A stretch of 64,000 nt of DNA from Lentisphaerae bacterium GWF2_49_21 (GCA_001804805.1 MHBH01000028.1:54148-118147); one strand, 5' to 3'. Positions 35,045 to 44,903 are shown, counted from the stretch's first letter. Notes: generated by a model not told the origin, from the sequence alone. Program-made: numbers and translations.

Positions 35045-36843
35045 GCACAGTAAAACAATCACCTATAGCGTATATAAGGAAGGACCATGAGCGCAGGCAG
35101 AAGCCTCTGGACTACGGAATGTTCGTGCGCATCTTCTCGTATACGAAGCCATATGCGCTGAAGAGGAACATCCTGCTCGGGCTTGTCATATCGCGTTCCA
35201 TCCAGCTGCCGATCCTCCTCTGGGGCATAGGCGCGATCATAAACGGCCCGATAAACAGCCATGACGTCAATGGAATGATATGGGCGGTCGGAGCATTCCT
35301 GGCGTTCACGCTTTTCACGCAGTTCACCTTCCATTTCAGGCAGAGGCTTGCACTGGAACTCGGTGAATCGGTGATCCATGACGTGCGCCGCGACCTGTTC
35401 AAGCACATGATGAATATGCCGATGGGATTCTTCAGCCGTACAAGGCTGGGGAGGCTGATCAGCCTTTTCACCTCCGACGCGGAAGCTGTCAGGAACGGAA
35501 TCCAGTCGGTCGTCTTTGTAACCATGGTGCAGGCGGGAAACATGATAATCGCGGCCGTCCTGATGTTCTGGTACGACTGGAAGATGTTCATGGTGGTGCT
35601 TGCGATGGCGCCGATCATCTGGGGTTTGAACCGCTATTTCCGCCAGCGGCTGATAAACGCGTACCGCGCAGTGCAGGAGAGCTTCAGCCGCGTCACTGCA
35701 ACCGTCGTCGAGTCAATCAAGGGTATGAAGATCATCCAGGGATACTCGAGGCAGGATCTGAACTCCGAAATGTTCCGCGACCTCGTCTACGACCATTCAA
35801 CCTACAATCTCAGGGTGACACAGGCTGAGGCGACATTCCTGCCGCTGCTCGAGGTGAACAGCCAGCTCTTCCTCTCGGCGCTCCTCATATACGGCGGCTC
35901 ACGCGTGCTCGGACATGACATGACGCTTGCCAGCTTCATCCAGTTCTTCTTCCTTTCCGGCATGTTTTTTTCGCCGATACAGACTCTTGCCGGACAATAC
36001 AACCAGGCGCTGACGGCAATGGCTGGCGCTGAAAGGCTGTTCAACTTCCTGGACAGCAAGCCCGACTGGAAGGACGTTGATAATGCAGTCGTGCTCGACA
36101 AGGTGGACGGAAAAGTCGAATTGAAGGATGTGACATTTGAGTACAAGCCTGAAAGGCCGGTGCTGTTAAATATCAGCTTTACCGCAGAGCCGGGACAGAC
36201 GATCGCCCTTGTGGGTTCGACTGGCAGCGGCAAGACGACCGTCACAAACCTGATCACCAAGTTCTACCTGCCGACCCAGGGACAGGTGCTCATCGACGGA
36301 AGGGATATTTTGGAGATCGACACCAAGTCGCTCAGGCGCCGTCTCGGAATCGTGCTCCAGGTCAATTTCCTCTTCACGGGCACGGTGATGGAAAACATCC
36401 TCGTAGGAAGGCCGGGCGCGTCGGAGCAGGATGCACTCGAGGCCGCGAAGAAGATTGACTGCCTGGATCTCATCGAGGCGCTGCCCGAAGGTTTCCAGAC
36501 GAGGGTGGGGGAGAGCGGCGTCGGACTTTCGCTCGGACAGCGCCAGATCATCTGTTTCAGCCGTGCGATGCTCGCAAATCCGAGGATCTTCATCCTTGAC
36601 GAGGCGACGAGCTCCGTGGATGCGATTACCGAGGAACGTCTGCAGAACGCCCTTTCAAAACTTCTTGCCGGCAGGACAAGTTTCGTCGTGGCGCACAGGC
36701 TGAGCACGATCAGGAATGCGGACATCGTGCTTGTCATGGATGCGGGAAGGATCGTCGAAAGGGGCACTCACCGCCAGCTTCTCAAGCTCAACGGCGTCTA
36801 TGCCAGGCTCTACCGTGAATTCATGGTCGCACATGAGCTGTAG
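35041..36843 (+). CDS. ABC exporter half-transporter B (degenerate signature)
   Basis: 600 aa partner of the preceding gene, with six membrane helices (about 40-330). Walker A GSTGSGKT is at 392-399. Walker B has an intact Asp520-Glu521 and the switch His552 is present. Its signature motif is LSLGQ (496-500) instead of LSGGQ. The complete catalytic site is therefore formed by Walker motifs of B with the signature of A, and the inactive site by Walker motifs of A with the signature of B. This fits an asymmetric heterodimer in the inner membrane. Substrate unknown. Confidence 0.9.
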   Translation: MSTVKQSPIAYIRKDHERRQKPLDYGMFVRIFSYTKPYALKRNILLGLVISRSIQLPILLWGIGAIINGPINSHDVNGMIWAVGAFLAFTLFTQFTFHFRQRLALELGESVIHDVRRDLFKHMMNMPMGFFSRTRLGRLISLFTSDAEAVRNGIQSVVFVTMVQAGNMIIAAVLMFWYDWKMFMVVLAMAPIIWGLNRYFRQRLINAYRAVQESFSRVTATVVESIKGMKIIQGYSRQDLNSEMFRDLVYDHSTYNLRVTQAEATFLPLLEVNSQLFLSALLIYGGSRVLGHDMTLASFIQFFFLSGMFFSPIQTLAGQYNQALTAMAGAERLFNFLDSKPDWKDVDNAVVLDKVDGKVELKDVTFEYKPERPVLLNISFTAEPGQTIALVGSTGSGKTTVTNLITKFYLPTQGQVLIDGRDILEIDTKSLRRRLGIVLQVNFLFTGTVMENILVGRPGASEQDALEAAKKIDCLDLIEALPEGFQTRVGESGVGLSLGQRQIICFSRAMLANPRIFILDEATSSVDAITEERLQNALSKLLAGRTSFVVAHRLSTIRNADIVLVMDAGRIVERGTHRQLLKLNGVYARLYREFMVAHEL

Positions 36844-36892
36844 GACAGTAAAATCCAGCTGTTGGTATTTCTGAGCCGTGAAATCCCTGCTG

Positions 36893-38611
36893 TCATTTCC
36901 CGGCGGGAGTGACGGCCTTTGAATTTCCACCCAGCATGTAGGGGCCATGCTGTGACAATTCTACAAAGCCAGGAATCGTTGCAAGCTTGTCTTTGAACCG
37001 GGTCCTTGTAAGGATGAAAATCTTCTTGTCGGTCTTAAGCAATTCTATGAACTCGTCATTGTCGTCGGCTGAATCGAAACGGTATCTTTTCATTTCTTTC
37101 CCGACGTAATAGAACAAGCAGGGCTTCCATAGGCCATAAGCCGCGATGAATTCGCCTCCTGATATCCTCCGCTTGAGATCAAGCGCCATGTCCTTTGCCG
37201 GCTGCTGGATGTGTCTTATGGTATATGCCGCGGAGAAGAAACCGGCAGTGCAGATGAAAAGGCCGCTGAAGCAGACAAGCATGACCATCCTTTCCGGCAT
37301 TTTCCGGCGGAAAACAGTCACTGCGGCAAATGCAGCAAGGCCAGTCAGGATTATCGCGAGCGAAGACAGGAGGGCCGAAGGAGGTGCGGCAGGAAGGGCA
37401 TATTCATTCTTGTCGGGGACAAGGTTTTTGACCATGTATTCCCAGGACGACGGCAACATGAAATACAGGATGACTGCGGCAATGATAAAAGCAAGCGACA
37501 GCACAATGTGGAGGCCCATGAAGGCATGGGTTGAGATGTTTGAGGTCTTGGTGCGGTTGAAGAGAAGGGAAAGGTAATATCCGGACAATATCCCCAGGAA
37601 TGGCACGGCAGGCAGTATGTAATGTGGCAGTTTTGTGGCTGCGACCGTGAAGACGGCGACAACTGCTGCAACTATTATTGCCGAGAAGAATATAAGTCTT
37701 TCCAGCGGAGTGGAGAGCTTCCCCTTCATCCATCTTTCAGCTGCGTCGATGAATCCCGCCAGGGACGATGGGAAGAATGGATAAGTGAACAGCATTATTA
37801 TCAGGAAATAATAGAAAGGGATGCCTGCGTGTCCGACCAGTGATTTAGTCCCGCGTTTGAGGATCTGTTTCATAAAAAAATCGTTGATGAACGCGTCCCC
37901 CATCTTCAGATAGACGACGAAATACCAGAAATTCAGGATCAGGAAAATGACAATTCCCGCCGGTATCAATGATTTTTTCAACACGCTCAGGGTTTTCCTC
38001 TGCGAAAACGCGTAGATGAGCGCGGAAGGGATGATCACCGCAGGAGCAACAGGCCCCTTGGTCAGGAAGCCCAGGCTGAGGCCGGTCCAGAAGATCAAGT
38101 ACCATGGCCATGTCTTTGAATCTTTCTCCGTCGCTATGAAAAAGCCCAGCAGGGAAACAGTCGTGAACAGTACAAGGGGCATGTCAACGAGGAAAGTCTT
38201 TGCGACGACCGCAAATATCGGGGAAAATGCCGTTGAGATGATAATGAGCGAGGAAGTGAGGACGTTCCCGGATATTTTATAGATGAACATGAACATGAAG
38301 CAGAGGAGCAGGACGGCTGAGAATGCAGATCCGGCCCGGAGCGAGAATTCATTGGATCCCAGGATTTTCTGGAAGAAACCGGAAAGCCAGAAGGCGAGAA
38401 TCGGCTTATCAAGGAATTTCTTCCCGTTGATCTCGGGAATGAAATAGTCACCGCTCCTTTCCATGTTCAGGGCCACGGTGGCATAGAGGCCCTCATCCCT
38501 GTCCGTGAACGGATATGAGCCAAGTCCCGTAAAAAACACGATTGCGCACAGCAGCAGCAGCAGACAGGCGGCAGTCCTCGGCTTTTCAAGATAGGATTTG
38601 AAGTCGTTCAT
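36893..38611 (-). CDS. ArnT/PMT-like GT39-type glycosyltransferase
   Basis: 572 aa integral membrane protein with about 11-12 helices. The first outside loop has TDRDEGLYA (Asp39-Glu40), the catalytic acidic pair of ArnT and protein O-mannosyltransferases, which transfer sugars from polyprenyl phosphate to lipid A or protein. It is the last gene of a minus-strand set (histidine kinase, receiver kinase, secreted protein, PHP protein), 15 bases after the PHP gene. Probably glycosylates an envelope lipid or protein; the acceptor is unknown. Confidence 0.85.
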   Translation of the reverse strand: MNDFKSYLEKPRTAACLLLLLCAIVFFTGLGSYPFTDRDEGLYATVALNMERSGDYFIPEINGKKFLDKPILAFWLSGFFQKILGSNEFSLRAGSAFSAVLLLCFMFMFIYKISGNVLTSSLIIISTAFSPIFAVVAKTFLVDMPLVLFTTVSLLGFFIATEKDSKTWPWYLIFWTGLSLGFLTKGPVAPAVIIPSALIYAFSQRKTLSVLKKSLIPAGIVIFLILNFWYFVVYLKMGDAFINDFFMKQILKRGTKSLVGHAGIPFYYFLIIMLFTYPFFPSSLAGFIDAAERWMKGKLSTPLERLIFFSAIIVAAVVAVFTVAATKLPHYILPAVPFLGILSGYYLSLLFNRTKTSNISTHAFMGLHIVLSLAFIIAAVILYFMLPSSWEYMVKNLVPDKNEYALPAAPPSALLSSLAIILTGLAAFAAVTVFRRKMPERMVMLVCFSGLFICTAGFFSAAYTIRHIQQPAKDMALDLKRRISGGEFIAAYGLWKPCLFYYVGKEMKRYRFDSADDNDEFIELLKTDKKIFILTRTRFKDKLATIPGFVELSQHGPYMLGGNSKAVTPAGK

Positions 38612-38626
38612 TGTGGCTTTCCCTGT

Positions 38627-39856
38627 TCAAGCGTCTTTCATTCCTGTTCCGCGTTCCTTGACATCAAGGAGAGCTTCATTTTTCATTCTTCTCTTTTTCT
38701 GGAATCTGATGCATGCGACAACTATGATGATTAAAAGGCAGAATAAAAGCCCCCTGTACAGTATTGTCCTGAAAATGTCCACTGTCGCCGGCTTTGTTCC
38801 CTGAGGCTTGTCTCCAGAATACCTGAATACGGGATTCAAATAGAACTTCGTCCCGTCCTTGAAAGTTATCTCAGTCCTGATGTAGGTGTCTTCGGGGATT
38901 ATGGCATATGAGGACGCCGAGGTTGACTTTGCCGCTTTCCTTGATGCTCCATCCTGCCCTATGAATTTGATTTCATCCGCCTCTTCATTGACAGCAACCT
39001 CCAGTACGCCATTTGTGACTTCCACGCGCAGCAACGAGGGAAGCTTGCTTATCCGGGCCGCTTTATTCTCATATGTCTCATCGCGGATCTGCAGTTTTGC
39101 GAAAAGCACACCATAGTTCCTGCCGGTTTTCAAGGCGTCGACGATCCCCTCCCTTGTGAAGGAATCCGCATTGATCATATTGAAGCATCTGGCGACCTGC
39201 CTTGTCTTGCTGATGTCATGGGTGTCGTCCCCGGCTTCCAGATAGGCGATGCGTCCTGCGGACAAGGCGGCATCCCAGTGCTGTTCCGATGTCCTGTAAT
39301 GATTCAGGACCTCCAGGCAGTCGTAGTTCGTGAGATATTTCATTTCGTCAATCGTATAGCCATAGGCAAAAGCAGGATGGGCAAGGCTCACAATCTCATT
39401 GTCCCCCTTCAGCAGATTAATGATGAACTGTTTCTGATCCTTGAATTGATAGACGGGGAAGTCAATCCATGTCGTCCGGTTCGCACCTATGCATAAATGA
39501 TGGGTCTTCTGGATCCCGTATCCATGTTCGTATGCGGGAATAAAGCATGATTTGTCATAGCTGGAATCGGAAATGGACATGTAGTTTGAAATGCTGGCAA
39601 TATCATAGCCAAGCATCTTGTATGCACGGAAGGCATCCTCGGCACTGTCCTTCCCGCTGGTCACTCCGGCATAGGATCTCGTGTGCAGATGGAAGTTGCA
39701 CCTGTACCATTTCGAGGAGGCTGGCTGGCTGTAAGGATTCCAGATTTTCCCGCCTTGGAATTTCTCCGCGGCCGGAAATTTGTAAACCGGACAGATCAGA
39801 TACGGAATGAGGGCATAAGCCAGGAAAATCAATAAAATAACTTTCAGGGCCTTCAA
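38627..39856 (-). CDS. Membrane-anchored PHP-domain phosphoesterase
   Basis: 409 aa from the TTG at 39856. N-terminal helix (ALKVILLIFLAYALIPYLICP), PHP domain beginning CNFHLHT (His56, His58), further metal-ligand candidates in SLAHPAF and LEAGDDTHD, and a C-terminal membrane helix (LYRGLLFCLLIIIVVACI). CehA/McbA-like PHP enzymes hydrolyse phosphoesters; here the domain should face the periplasm. No ATG start exists: the frame is open upstream, and an ATT at 39904 preceded by AGGA would add a plausible basic N-terminus (NITRRIFGLPGWRFS). Sits in the histidine-kinase operon. Confidence 0.75.
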   Translation of the reverse strand: MKALKVILLIFLAYALIPYLICPVYKFPAAEKFQGGKIWNPYSQPASSKWYRCNFHLHTRSYAGVTSGKDSAEDAFRAYKMLGYDIASISNYMSISDSSYDKSCFIPAYEHGYGIQKTHHLCIGANRTTWIDFPVYQFKDQKQFIINLLKGDNEIVSLAHPAFAYGYTIDEMKYLTNYDCLEVLNHYRTSEQHWDAALSAGRIAYLEAGDDTHDISKTRQVARCFNMINADSFTREGIVDALKTGRNYGVLFAKLQIRDETYENKAARISKLPSLLRVEVTNGVLEVAVNEEADEIKFIGQDGASRKAAKSTSASSYAIIPEDTYIRTEITFKDGTKFYLNPVFRYSGDKPQGTKPATVDIFRTILYRGLLFCLLIIIVVACIRFQKKRRMKNEALLDVKERGTGMKDA

Positions 39857-39918
39857 TGAAAAACGCCAGCCGGGCAGTCCAAATATTCTTCTTGTTATAT
39901 TAATGATGGGAAATCCTA

Positions 39919-40626
39919 TTATTGTTTTGCAGGAGTTCCTGCAGGAGCTGCCACAGGCTCTTTAGGAGGCGCCTTGGCAGGTGTTTTAGCTGGTGCTGGA
40001 GGAGGAGGCCTTATGTCAATCTTGATGTCCTTGACCGGGTCTCCATTCTTGTCGAGGAAGCGGGCTGAAACGCCGGCTTCCCCGTTGCCGTTGATGACCA
40101 TCGCCTGGAGGATGTTCACCCCTTTGTTCAAGGTTAGCGGCAGGGATTTGTCCGTATCCTTTGTAACTCCACGCCCGGCATAGATCCTGAGCACTTCACA
40201 GTAGTTCAGGGACCAGAGCGAGCTGTCATCCGAGCCGATTGAGAGCCTTACATTTGGAATGTCCTGGTCGACGATGACGTATGCGACAACGAAGTAGAGG
40301 GAGTTGTTGACCGGCGAGTCAAACTTCCAGCAGGGATCCTCCGCCTGATAGACCTTCCAGACCAGATCCTTGCTGTCGACAGTGACCTTGTCGCCGTCTG
40401 CCGGGGTGATTACCCTCTGCCTGGGGAAATACTCTTTTTCAAAATAAGACTTTTGCGCCTCTTCAGTATGGACTCCGGCATTTGCCTCCAAGGCAATCGC
40501 CTGCAGGCCCAGCCAGTTCCGGATATATCCGTCATTATCCACATAGTAGGAGGCCTGTGCCTGCACCAGGACCGCCAGCAGGGTGGTCAGCGCACAAGAA
40601 ACAATCATTGCAATTGTCCTGTTCAT
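39919..40626 (-). CDS. Secreted protein with sugar-binding-like sandwich
   Basis: 235 aa with a signal peptide (TIAMIVSCALTTLLAVLVQAQA). The core, beginning YYVDNDGYIRNWLGLQAI and containing SIGSDDSSLWSLN and NILQAMVINGNGEAG, resembles NPCBM/PA14-like beta-sandwiches; the start of the core is similar to the C-terminal domain of the 1324-aa protein (VRNWLVCGPF). The last 35 residues are Pro/Ala/Lys-rich and probably unfolded. Starts 7 bases after the receiver-kinase gene ends, so it is in the same transcript. It may be the envelope-side component of that signalling system. Confidence 0.7.
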   Translation of the reverse strand: MNRTIAMIVSCALTTLLAVLVQAQASYYVDNDGYIRNWLGLQAIALEANAGVHTEEAQKSYFEKEYFPRQRVITPADGDKVTVDSKDLVWKVYQAEDPCWKFDSPVNNSLYFVVAYVIVDQDIPNVRLSIGSDDSSLWSLNYCEVLRIYAGRGVTKDTDKSLPLTLNKGVNILQAMVINGNGEAGVSARFLDKNGDPVKDIKIDIRPPPPAPAKTPAKAPPKEPVAAPAGTPAKQ

Positions 40627-40633
40627 CGTATTT

Positions 40634-41959
40634 TCATTTCCAGACGTTGTTCATGAAGAGCATGCTCTTGAGGATCTTCGTGGTGATGCTTCCGGCGGTG
40701 GCGCCGGATTTGGCCTCGTTGACGTAGAAAGTTATGGCCTTCATGACCTCGGCGGCGGTGTTGAAGCGCTTGTCAGGGGCCTTGTCGAGCATCTTTGCCA
40801 TGACGTCCTGCAGCCAGGTAGGCAGCTGCGGATTGATTTTTTTCGGCGCCTCGGGCCTCTTCTCCCTTATGGACTCAAGGAGCTGGTAGAATGTGTCTCC
40901 CTGGAAAGGCCTGGCTCCGGTGAAGAGCTCGTAGCAGATGACTCCGAGAGAGAAGATGTCCGAACGCTGGTCGATGGTCTTTGCCGAATCAAAGCTCTCA
41001 GGCGACATGTAGGCCGGAGAACCCATGACGTCGGTTGTCATTGTTATTCCGGAATCTGACACCTTGCATATTCCGAAATCCGTAAGCTTGACGGTGAGGT
41101 CTTCCGTGATCAATATGTTTTCAGGTTTCACATCCCTGTGCAGTATTCCGCACTGGTGGACGTAGTCGAGTGCATACGCGATCTGATTGATGATATAGAG
41201 CTTCTGATCGAAGCTGAGCTCTATCTTCAGCTTTATATATTCGGAGAGCTGCCTGCCGCTGATGAACTCCATTATGATGTAAGGCATGTTCACCTTGTCG
41301 TCATGGTTGAATTCAAAGAGCTTCACTATGTTGGGATGGTTGATCTGCTTGAGTATTTCCGATTCCTGCATGAATCGCTTCAGCCTTATCTCATAGTTTA
41401 TGGGATCCATGTCCTGCCTGAGGATTTTTATCGCGTAGAAATTGCCGTCCTTCTCCCCGAGGAGCACCGTGCCTGAATTTCCTGCGCCCAGGGATTTTAT
41501 GATCTTATATCCTCTGAATTCTGATTTTTTCAAAGTGTCGGCGGGATTGAACAGGACTTTCTGTTCCGCCAGCGCCTTTTCAATGAGGGAATGAAGGAGG
41601 GAAAAATCGATAGGCTTCGTAAGATAATAGAAGGCGCCCTCCTTCACGAAATTTATCGCATCGGTGAATTTGGGCTGTCCTGTAAGGACGATGAAAGGTA
41701 TTTCCGGCATGACCTTCCTGCATTCGGCGAAGAAGTCCTTGCCTGTAATTTCCGGCATGCACATGTCACATATGATGAGATTGAATACGGATGCGTTCAG
41801 CTTGTCGGCCGCCTCCTCCGCCGAACCCGCGACTTCCACATGGTATTTTTCTGAAAGCCCCTGGAACAGGAGCTTCCTTATGGGCTCTTCGTCGTCGACC
41901 GCGAGGATCCTGGGCGTCTCACCAGTTGAATACTGGACCTTGTTTATTTCTTCAGCCAT
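40634..41959 (-). CDS. Receiver-Ser/Thr protein kinase fusion (intact REC)
   Basis: 441 aa. Residues 15-135 are a response-regulator receiver with all key residues: Asp22/Asp23, phosphoacceptor Asp65 (ICDMCMPE), Thr93, Lys115 (TKPID). Residues 150-425 are a Hanks-type kinase: glycine loop LGAGNSG, Lys178 in AIKIL, HRDVKPEN (Asp276), DFG at 294-296 and SPAYMSPE. No membrane helix. It follows the hybrid histidine kinase by 9 bases, suggesting that phosphorylation of the receiver controls Ser/Thr kinase activity. A paralogue at 56008 shares the architecture but has a broken receiver. AGGAAA 8 bases before ATG. Confidence 0.9.
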   Translation of the reverse strand: MAEEINKVQYSTGETPRILAVDDEEPIRKLLFQGLSEKYHVEVAGSAEEAADKLNASVFNLIICDMCMPEITGKDFFAECRKVMPEIPFIVLTGQPKFTDAINFVKEGAFYYLTKPIDFSLLHSLIEKALAEQKVLFNPADTLKKSEFRGYKIIKSLGAGNSGTVLLGEKDGNFYAIKILRQDMDPINYEIRLKRFMQESEILKQINHPNIVKLFEFNHDDKVNMPYIIMEFISGRQLSEYIKLKIELSFDQKLYIINQIAYALDYVHQCGILHRDVKPENILITEDLTVKLTDFGICKVSDSGITMTTDVMGSPAYMSPESFDSAKTIDQRSDIFSLGVICYELFTGARPFQGDTFYQLLESIREKRPEAPKKINPQLPTWLQDVMAKMLDKAPDKRFNTAAEVMKAITFYVNEAKSGATAGSITTKILKSMLFMNNVWK

Positions 41960-41968
41960 TCTAATTTC

Positions 41969-44581
41969 CTACTTTGCTGCTGGCTCATTCAATATTTCAT
42001 GGACAATCTTGAGGAGCTCCTTCAACGGATATGGTTTGTAGATGAAGCGATATCCATGCTCCCTTATGTCATTCCAGCGCGATTTCTCGTCGGTATAACC
42101 GCTGGTGAGCAGAATCTTCAGTTCCGGACTGATCGCCTTCAGCTGTCCTACAAGCTCCACCCCGTTCCCGTCCGGCATTACCACATCTGATACGACCATT
42201 TTGAACTTGGACGCATTATGTGAGAAAAGGTAGACCGCCTCCTTGTATCCCGAGGCCTCCCATATCTCATAACCATACTGCCTGAACGTATTGCAGACCA
42301 TGTCCCTTACCGCGGCCTCATCTTCAACCAGTAGTATACATTCGCCTGAGCCTTTTTGCCATACGTCATCGTCTTCTACGGATTCATCGTCCCCGGCGGT
42401 TTCGACCGCTGGAATATAGATTTTAAACTCGGTCCCCCGGCCGAGTTCGCTGTAGACGTGCACCCATCCCTTGTGCTGCTCTACGATTCCATGCACCACG
42501 GCCAGTCCCAGCCCTGTCCCCTTGTCCAGCTCCTTGGTCGTGAAGAAAGGTTCGAAGATTTTCTCAATGACGTCCCTTGTCATGCCTGCTCCGGTATCCG
42601 ATACCGAAAGACATACGAAGTCCCCGGCTCTCACTTCATTGCCGGGAAGTACATCCTCGTCTGAAAATGTCGTGTTTGATGTCCTTATGATGATATTCCC
42701 TCCGCCCGGCATTGCGTCCCTTGAATTCACGACGAGATTCATTATCACCTGCTGCATGTTCCCTGAATCCGCGTAAATGTTCTTCAGCTGCGGATCAACT
42801 TTGATATCCAGTTTTATGTCCTCGCCGATAAGACGCTTGAGTATCTTCTGTTCAGAGGAGACCATCTCATTCAGGTTCAATATCTTCGGGGATATCACCT
42901 GCTTCCTGCTGAAGGCGAGGAGCTGGTGCGTAATGTCGGTCGCATGCTTGGCGGCATGCCTGATCTCCATGAGATTTGAATGATCAGGGGAATTCTTGTC
43001 GGTCTTCATGAGCTGAAGCTCCGTGAATCCCAGTATGACCTGCAGGCAGTTGTTGAAGTCATGGGCCACCCCTCCCGCGAGCCTCCCTATGCTTTCCATC
43101 CTTTGCGCCTGGCGCAGCTGGTTCTCCAGCGCCTTCCTGTCCTGCTCGGCCTTGAAACGGTCGGTGATATCAATGTCGGAACCGCGGTATCCCAGAAGCT
43201 CCCCGTAATCGCTGAGTATCGGAACACCATTTGTCGAAAGCCATATTATCTTTCCGGTTCTGGAAAGGGCCGGATTCATAAGATCGTGGAAGGAACCTTT
43301 GGACTTGAACGTCTCAAAGGACATTTTCTTGAACTCCTCGCGGTGTGCATCCGGATGAAGGTCATAGAAATATTTCTTGCCGATCAGTTCTTCAGGTTCA
43401 TATCCGAGTATGTTCTTCGAAAGACTGCTGACATAGGTATACAGGCCGCGCGGATCCACTTCCCAGAGCATCTCCTTTGCGATTTCCGCAACCTGCTCAA
43501 AACGCCTCGTGCTGCTGATCAGGGCATCCTCGACCGTCTTGCGCTTTATGGCGGCGCCAAGTATGCTCGCTGCAATCCGCAGCGCATCAAGCTCGGAAAG
43601 GCTCCAGTCCCTCTCCTTCTGGCACGAATCCACGCCCATCATACCCCATAGCTTCTCCCCCTCGAGGATTGGAACCAATGCAATCGATTTTATTCCGCGC
43701 TCCATGAGCATGGACTGTTCGTTTGCAGGGAAGTCCCTGATATGGCCGTAGACAACGTTCTGCTCCTTTAGAAGCGCGGCCCTCCTCTTGAAAACCGTGC
43801 TTGCAGGATCCAGGCGCTGCAACTTGATGTTCCCTATCTGCGGCTTGATATCCGGAGCGCACCATTCGAAGATCACCTTGTAATAGTCCTTCTTGTCTTC
43901 ATTGAATGATTTCATGAGGTATACGCGATCAAGTTCGGAAGATTCCCCGAGCTTCTTCAGGGCTTTCATTATCGATTCGGAAAGATCGACATCAGTAAGG
44001 AAGATTTCAGAGGCGAATGCCAGCGCCTGCATTATAAGGTTGCGGCGCCGGATCTCCTGTTCGACCTGCATGTGCTGGGTCTTGTCGCGGATTATTCCCA
44101 GTACCTGGTGGATCCTCCCTTTTGAATCCCGGACTGGTACAAGCTTGATATCAATCACCATCTTATCTGTAGCCGAGGACAGTATCTCCTCGTCTGTCAC
44201 GGATTCACCTGTTTTGATGACGTGCTTTATCCTCGCCAGGTGCCGTTCGGCTATGTCAGGAGGGAATATTTCATGCTGTTTTTTTCCTACAGGATCCCCG
44301 TTCAATCCCCTGGCGCTGCTGATATAAAGTACTTTACCTTCAGTGTCGAGAAGCAGTACTGTCAGATCAGGGATTGCCTCGGTGAGAGTCGTCAGGATAA
44401 CTTCGCTCTGATTGTAGTTCCCGGCCAAATCCCTGAGGGCATGATGCGTTTCGGTTTCAGAGAACCCGACTTCCGCGCAGATTTCACAGGGGATGCCTAT
44501 GCCTGCAAGTTTTTCCTTTGCAACCTTGGCGGTCTCGGAACTGCCTTCAATTGCCAGTAAGATGTTCTTCTTTTGAGCCAT
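41969..44581 (-). CDS. Hybrid sensor histidine kinase (PAS-GAF-PAS-HK-REC)
   Basis: 870 aa, cytoplasmic. Domain order: a short receiver-like start, PAS (about 60-170), GAF (about 185-345), PAS (about 355-475), a HisKA domain with His507 in LAGGVAHDFNNCLQ, an ATPase domain (residues about 600-735, with NLVVNSRDAMPGGG and DTGAGM), and a C-terminal receiver (about 752-868, phosphoacceptor in VVSDVVMPDGNG). It is first in a tight operon whose second gene is a receiver-Ser/Thr kinase, the probable phosphotransfer partner. The signal is likely a small molecule or redox cue bound by PAS/GAF. Confidence 0.88.
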   Translation of the reverse strand: MAQKKNILLAIEGSSETAKVAKEKLAGIGIPCEICAEVGFSETETHHALRDLAGNYNQSEVILTTLTEAIPDLTVLLLDTEGKVLYISSARGLNGDPVGKKQHEIFPPDIAERHLARIKHVIKTGESVTDEEILSSATDKMVIDIKLVPVRDSKGRIHQVLGIIRDKTQHMQVEQEIRRRNLIMQALAFASEIFLTDVDLSESIMKALKKLGESSELDRVYLMKSFNEDKKDYYKVIFEWCAPDIKPQIGNIKLQRLDPASTVFKRRAALLKEQNVVYGHIRDFPANEQSMLMERGIKSIALVPILEGEKLWGMMGVDSCQKERDWSLSELDALRIAASILGAAIKRKTVEDALISSTRRFEQVAEIAKEMLWEVDPRGLYTYVSSLSKNILGYEPEELIGKKYFYDLHPDAHREEFKKMSFETFKSKGSFHDLMNPALSRTGKIIWLSTNGVPILSDYGELLGYRGSDIDITDRFKAEQDRKALENQLRQAQRMESIGRLAGGVAHDFNNCLQVILGFTELQLMKTDKNSPDHSNLMEIRHAAKHATDITHQLLAFSRKQVISPKILNLNEMVSSEQKILKRLIGEDIKLDIKVDPQLKNIYADSGNMQQVIMNLVVNSRDAMPGGGNIIIRTSNTTFSDEDVLPGNEVRAGDFVCLSVSDTGAGMTRDVIEKIFEPFFTTKELDKGTGLGLAVVHGIVEQHKGWVHVYSELGRGTEFKIYIPAVETAGDDESVEDDDVWQKGSGECILLVEDEAAVRDMVCNTFRQYGYEIWEASGYKEAVYLFSHNASKFKMVVSDVVMPDGNGVELVGQLKAISPELKILLTSGYTDEKSRWNDIREHGYRFIYKPYPLKELLKIVHEILNEPAAK

Positions 44582-44718
44582 CCAAGCATGCTTTCATGGA
44601 ATTGGTTTGCCATCAAGACATTATTCCACCGAATATACCTTCCATAATTGCATATTGCTAACATGCGGCAATATATTTTTACTCTCCAGGACTCAGGTAG
44701 AAACAGTAAGCAAGGAAG

Positions 44719-44903
44719 AAGAACAGCCCTTGCGGGCTTAACTACGAACGAATTTCAAAGGCAATTGGAAACTGTTTGCAGTTAGAGCCTGCTCGAAAAG
44801 AAGGTAGCACAGACATTCCTGTCTGTGTTACTTTTCAAGACAAATTTCATTTTGAGATTACCTTTTCGAGCAACGTCTAGTTAAAGTCGCAAGACGTGTT
44901 CTT
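44719..44903. repeat. Covarying hairpin pair (copies 11, 12) with nested hairpin
   Basis: Reverse copy 44719-44753 (AAGAACA, stem GCCCTTGCGGGC, TTAACTACGAACGAAT). Forward copy 44877-44903 (TTAA, stem around AGTCGCAAGACGT, GTTCTT). The spacer contains an inverted CTCGAAAAGAAGGTA / TACCTTTTCGAG element enclosing CACAGACATTCCTGTCTGTG, as if another palindrome had inserted. Confidence 0.7.
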
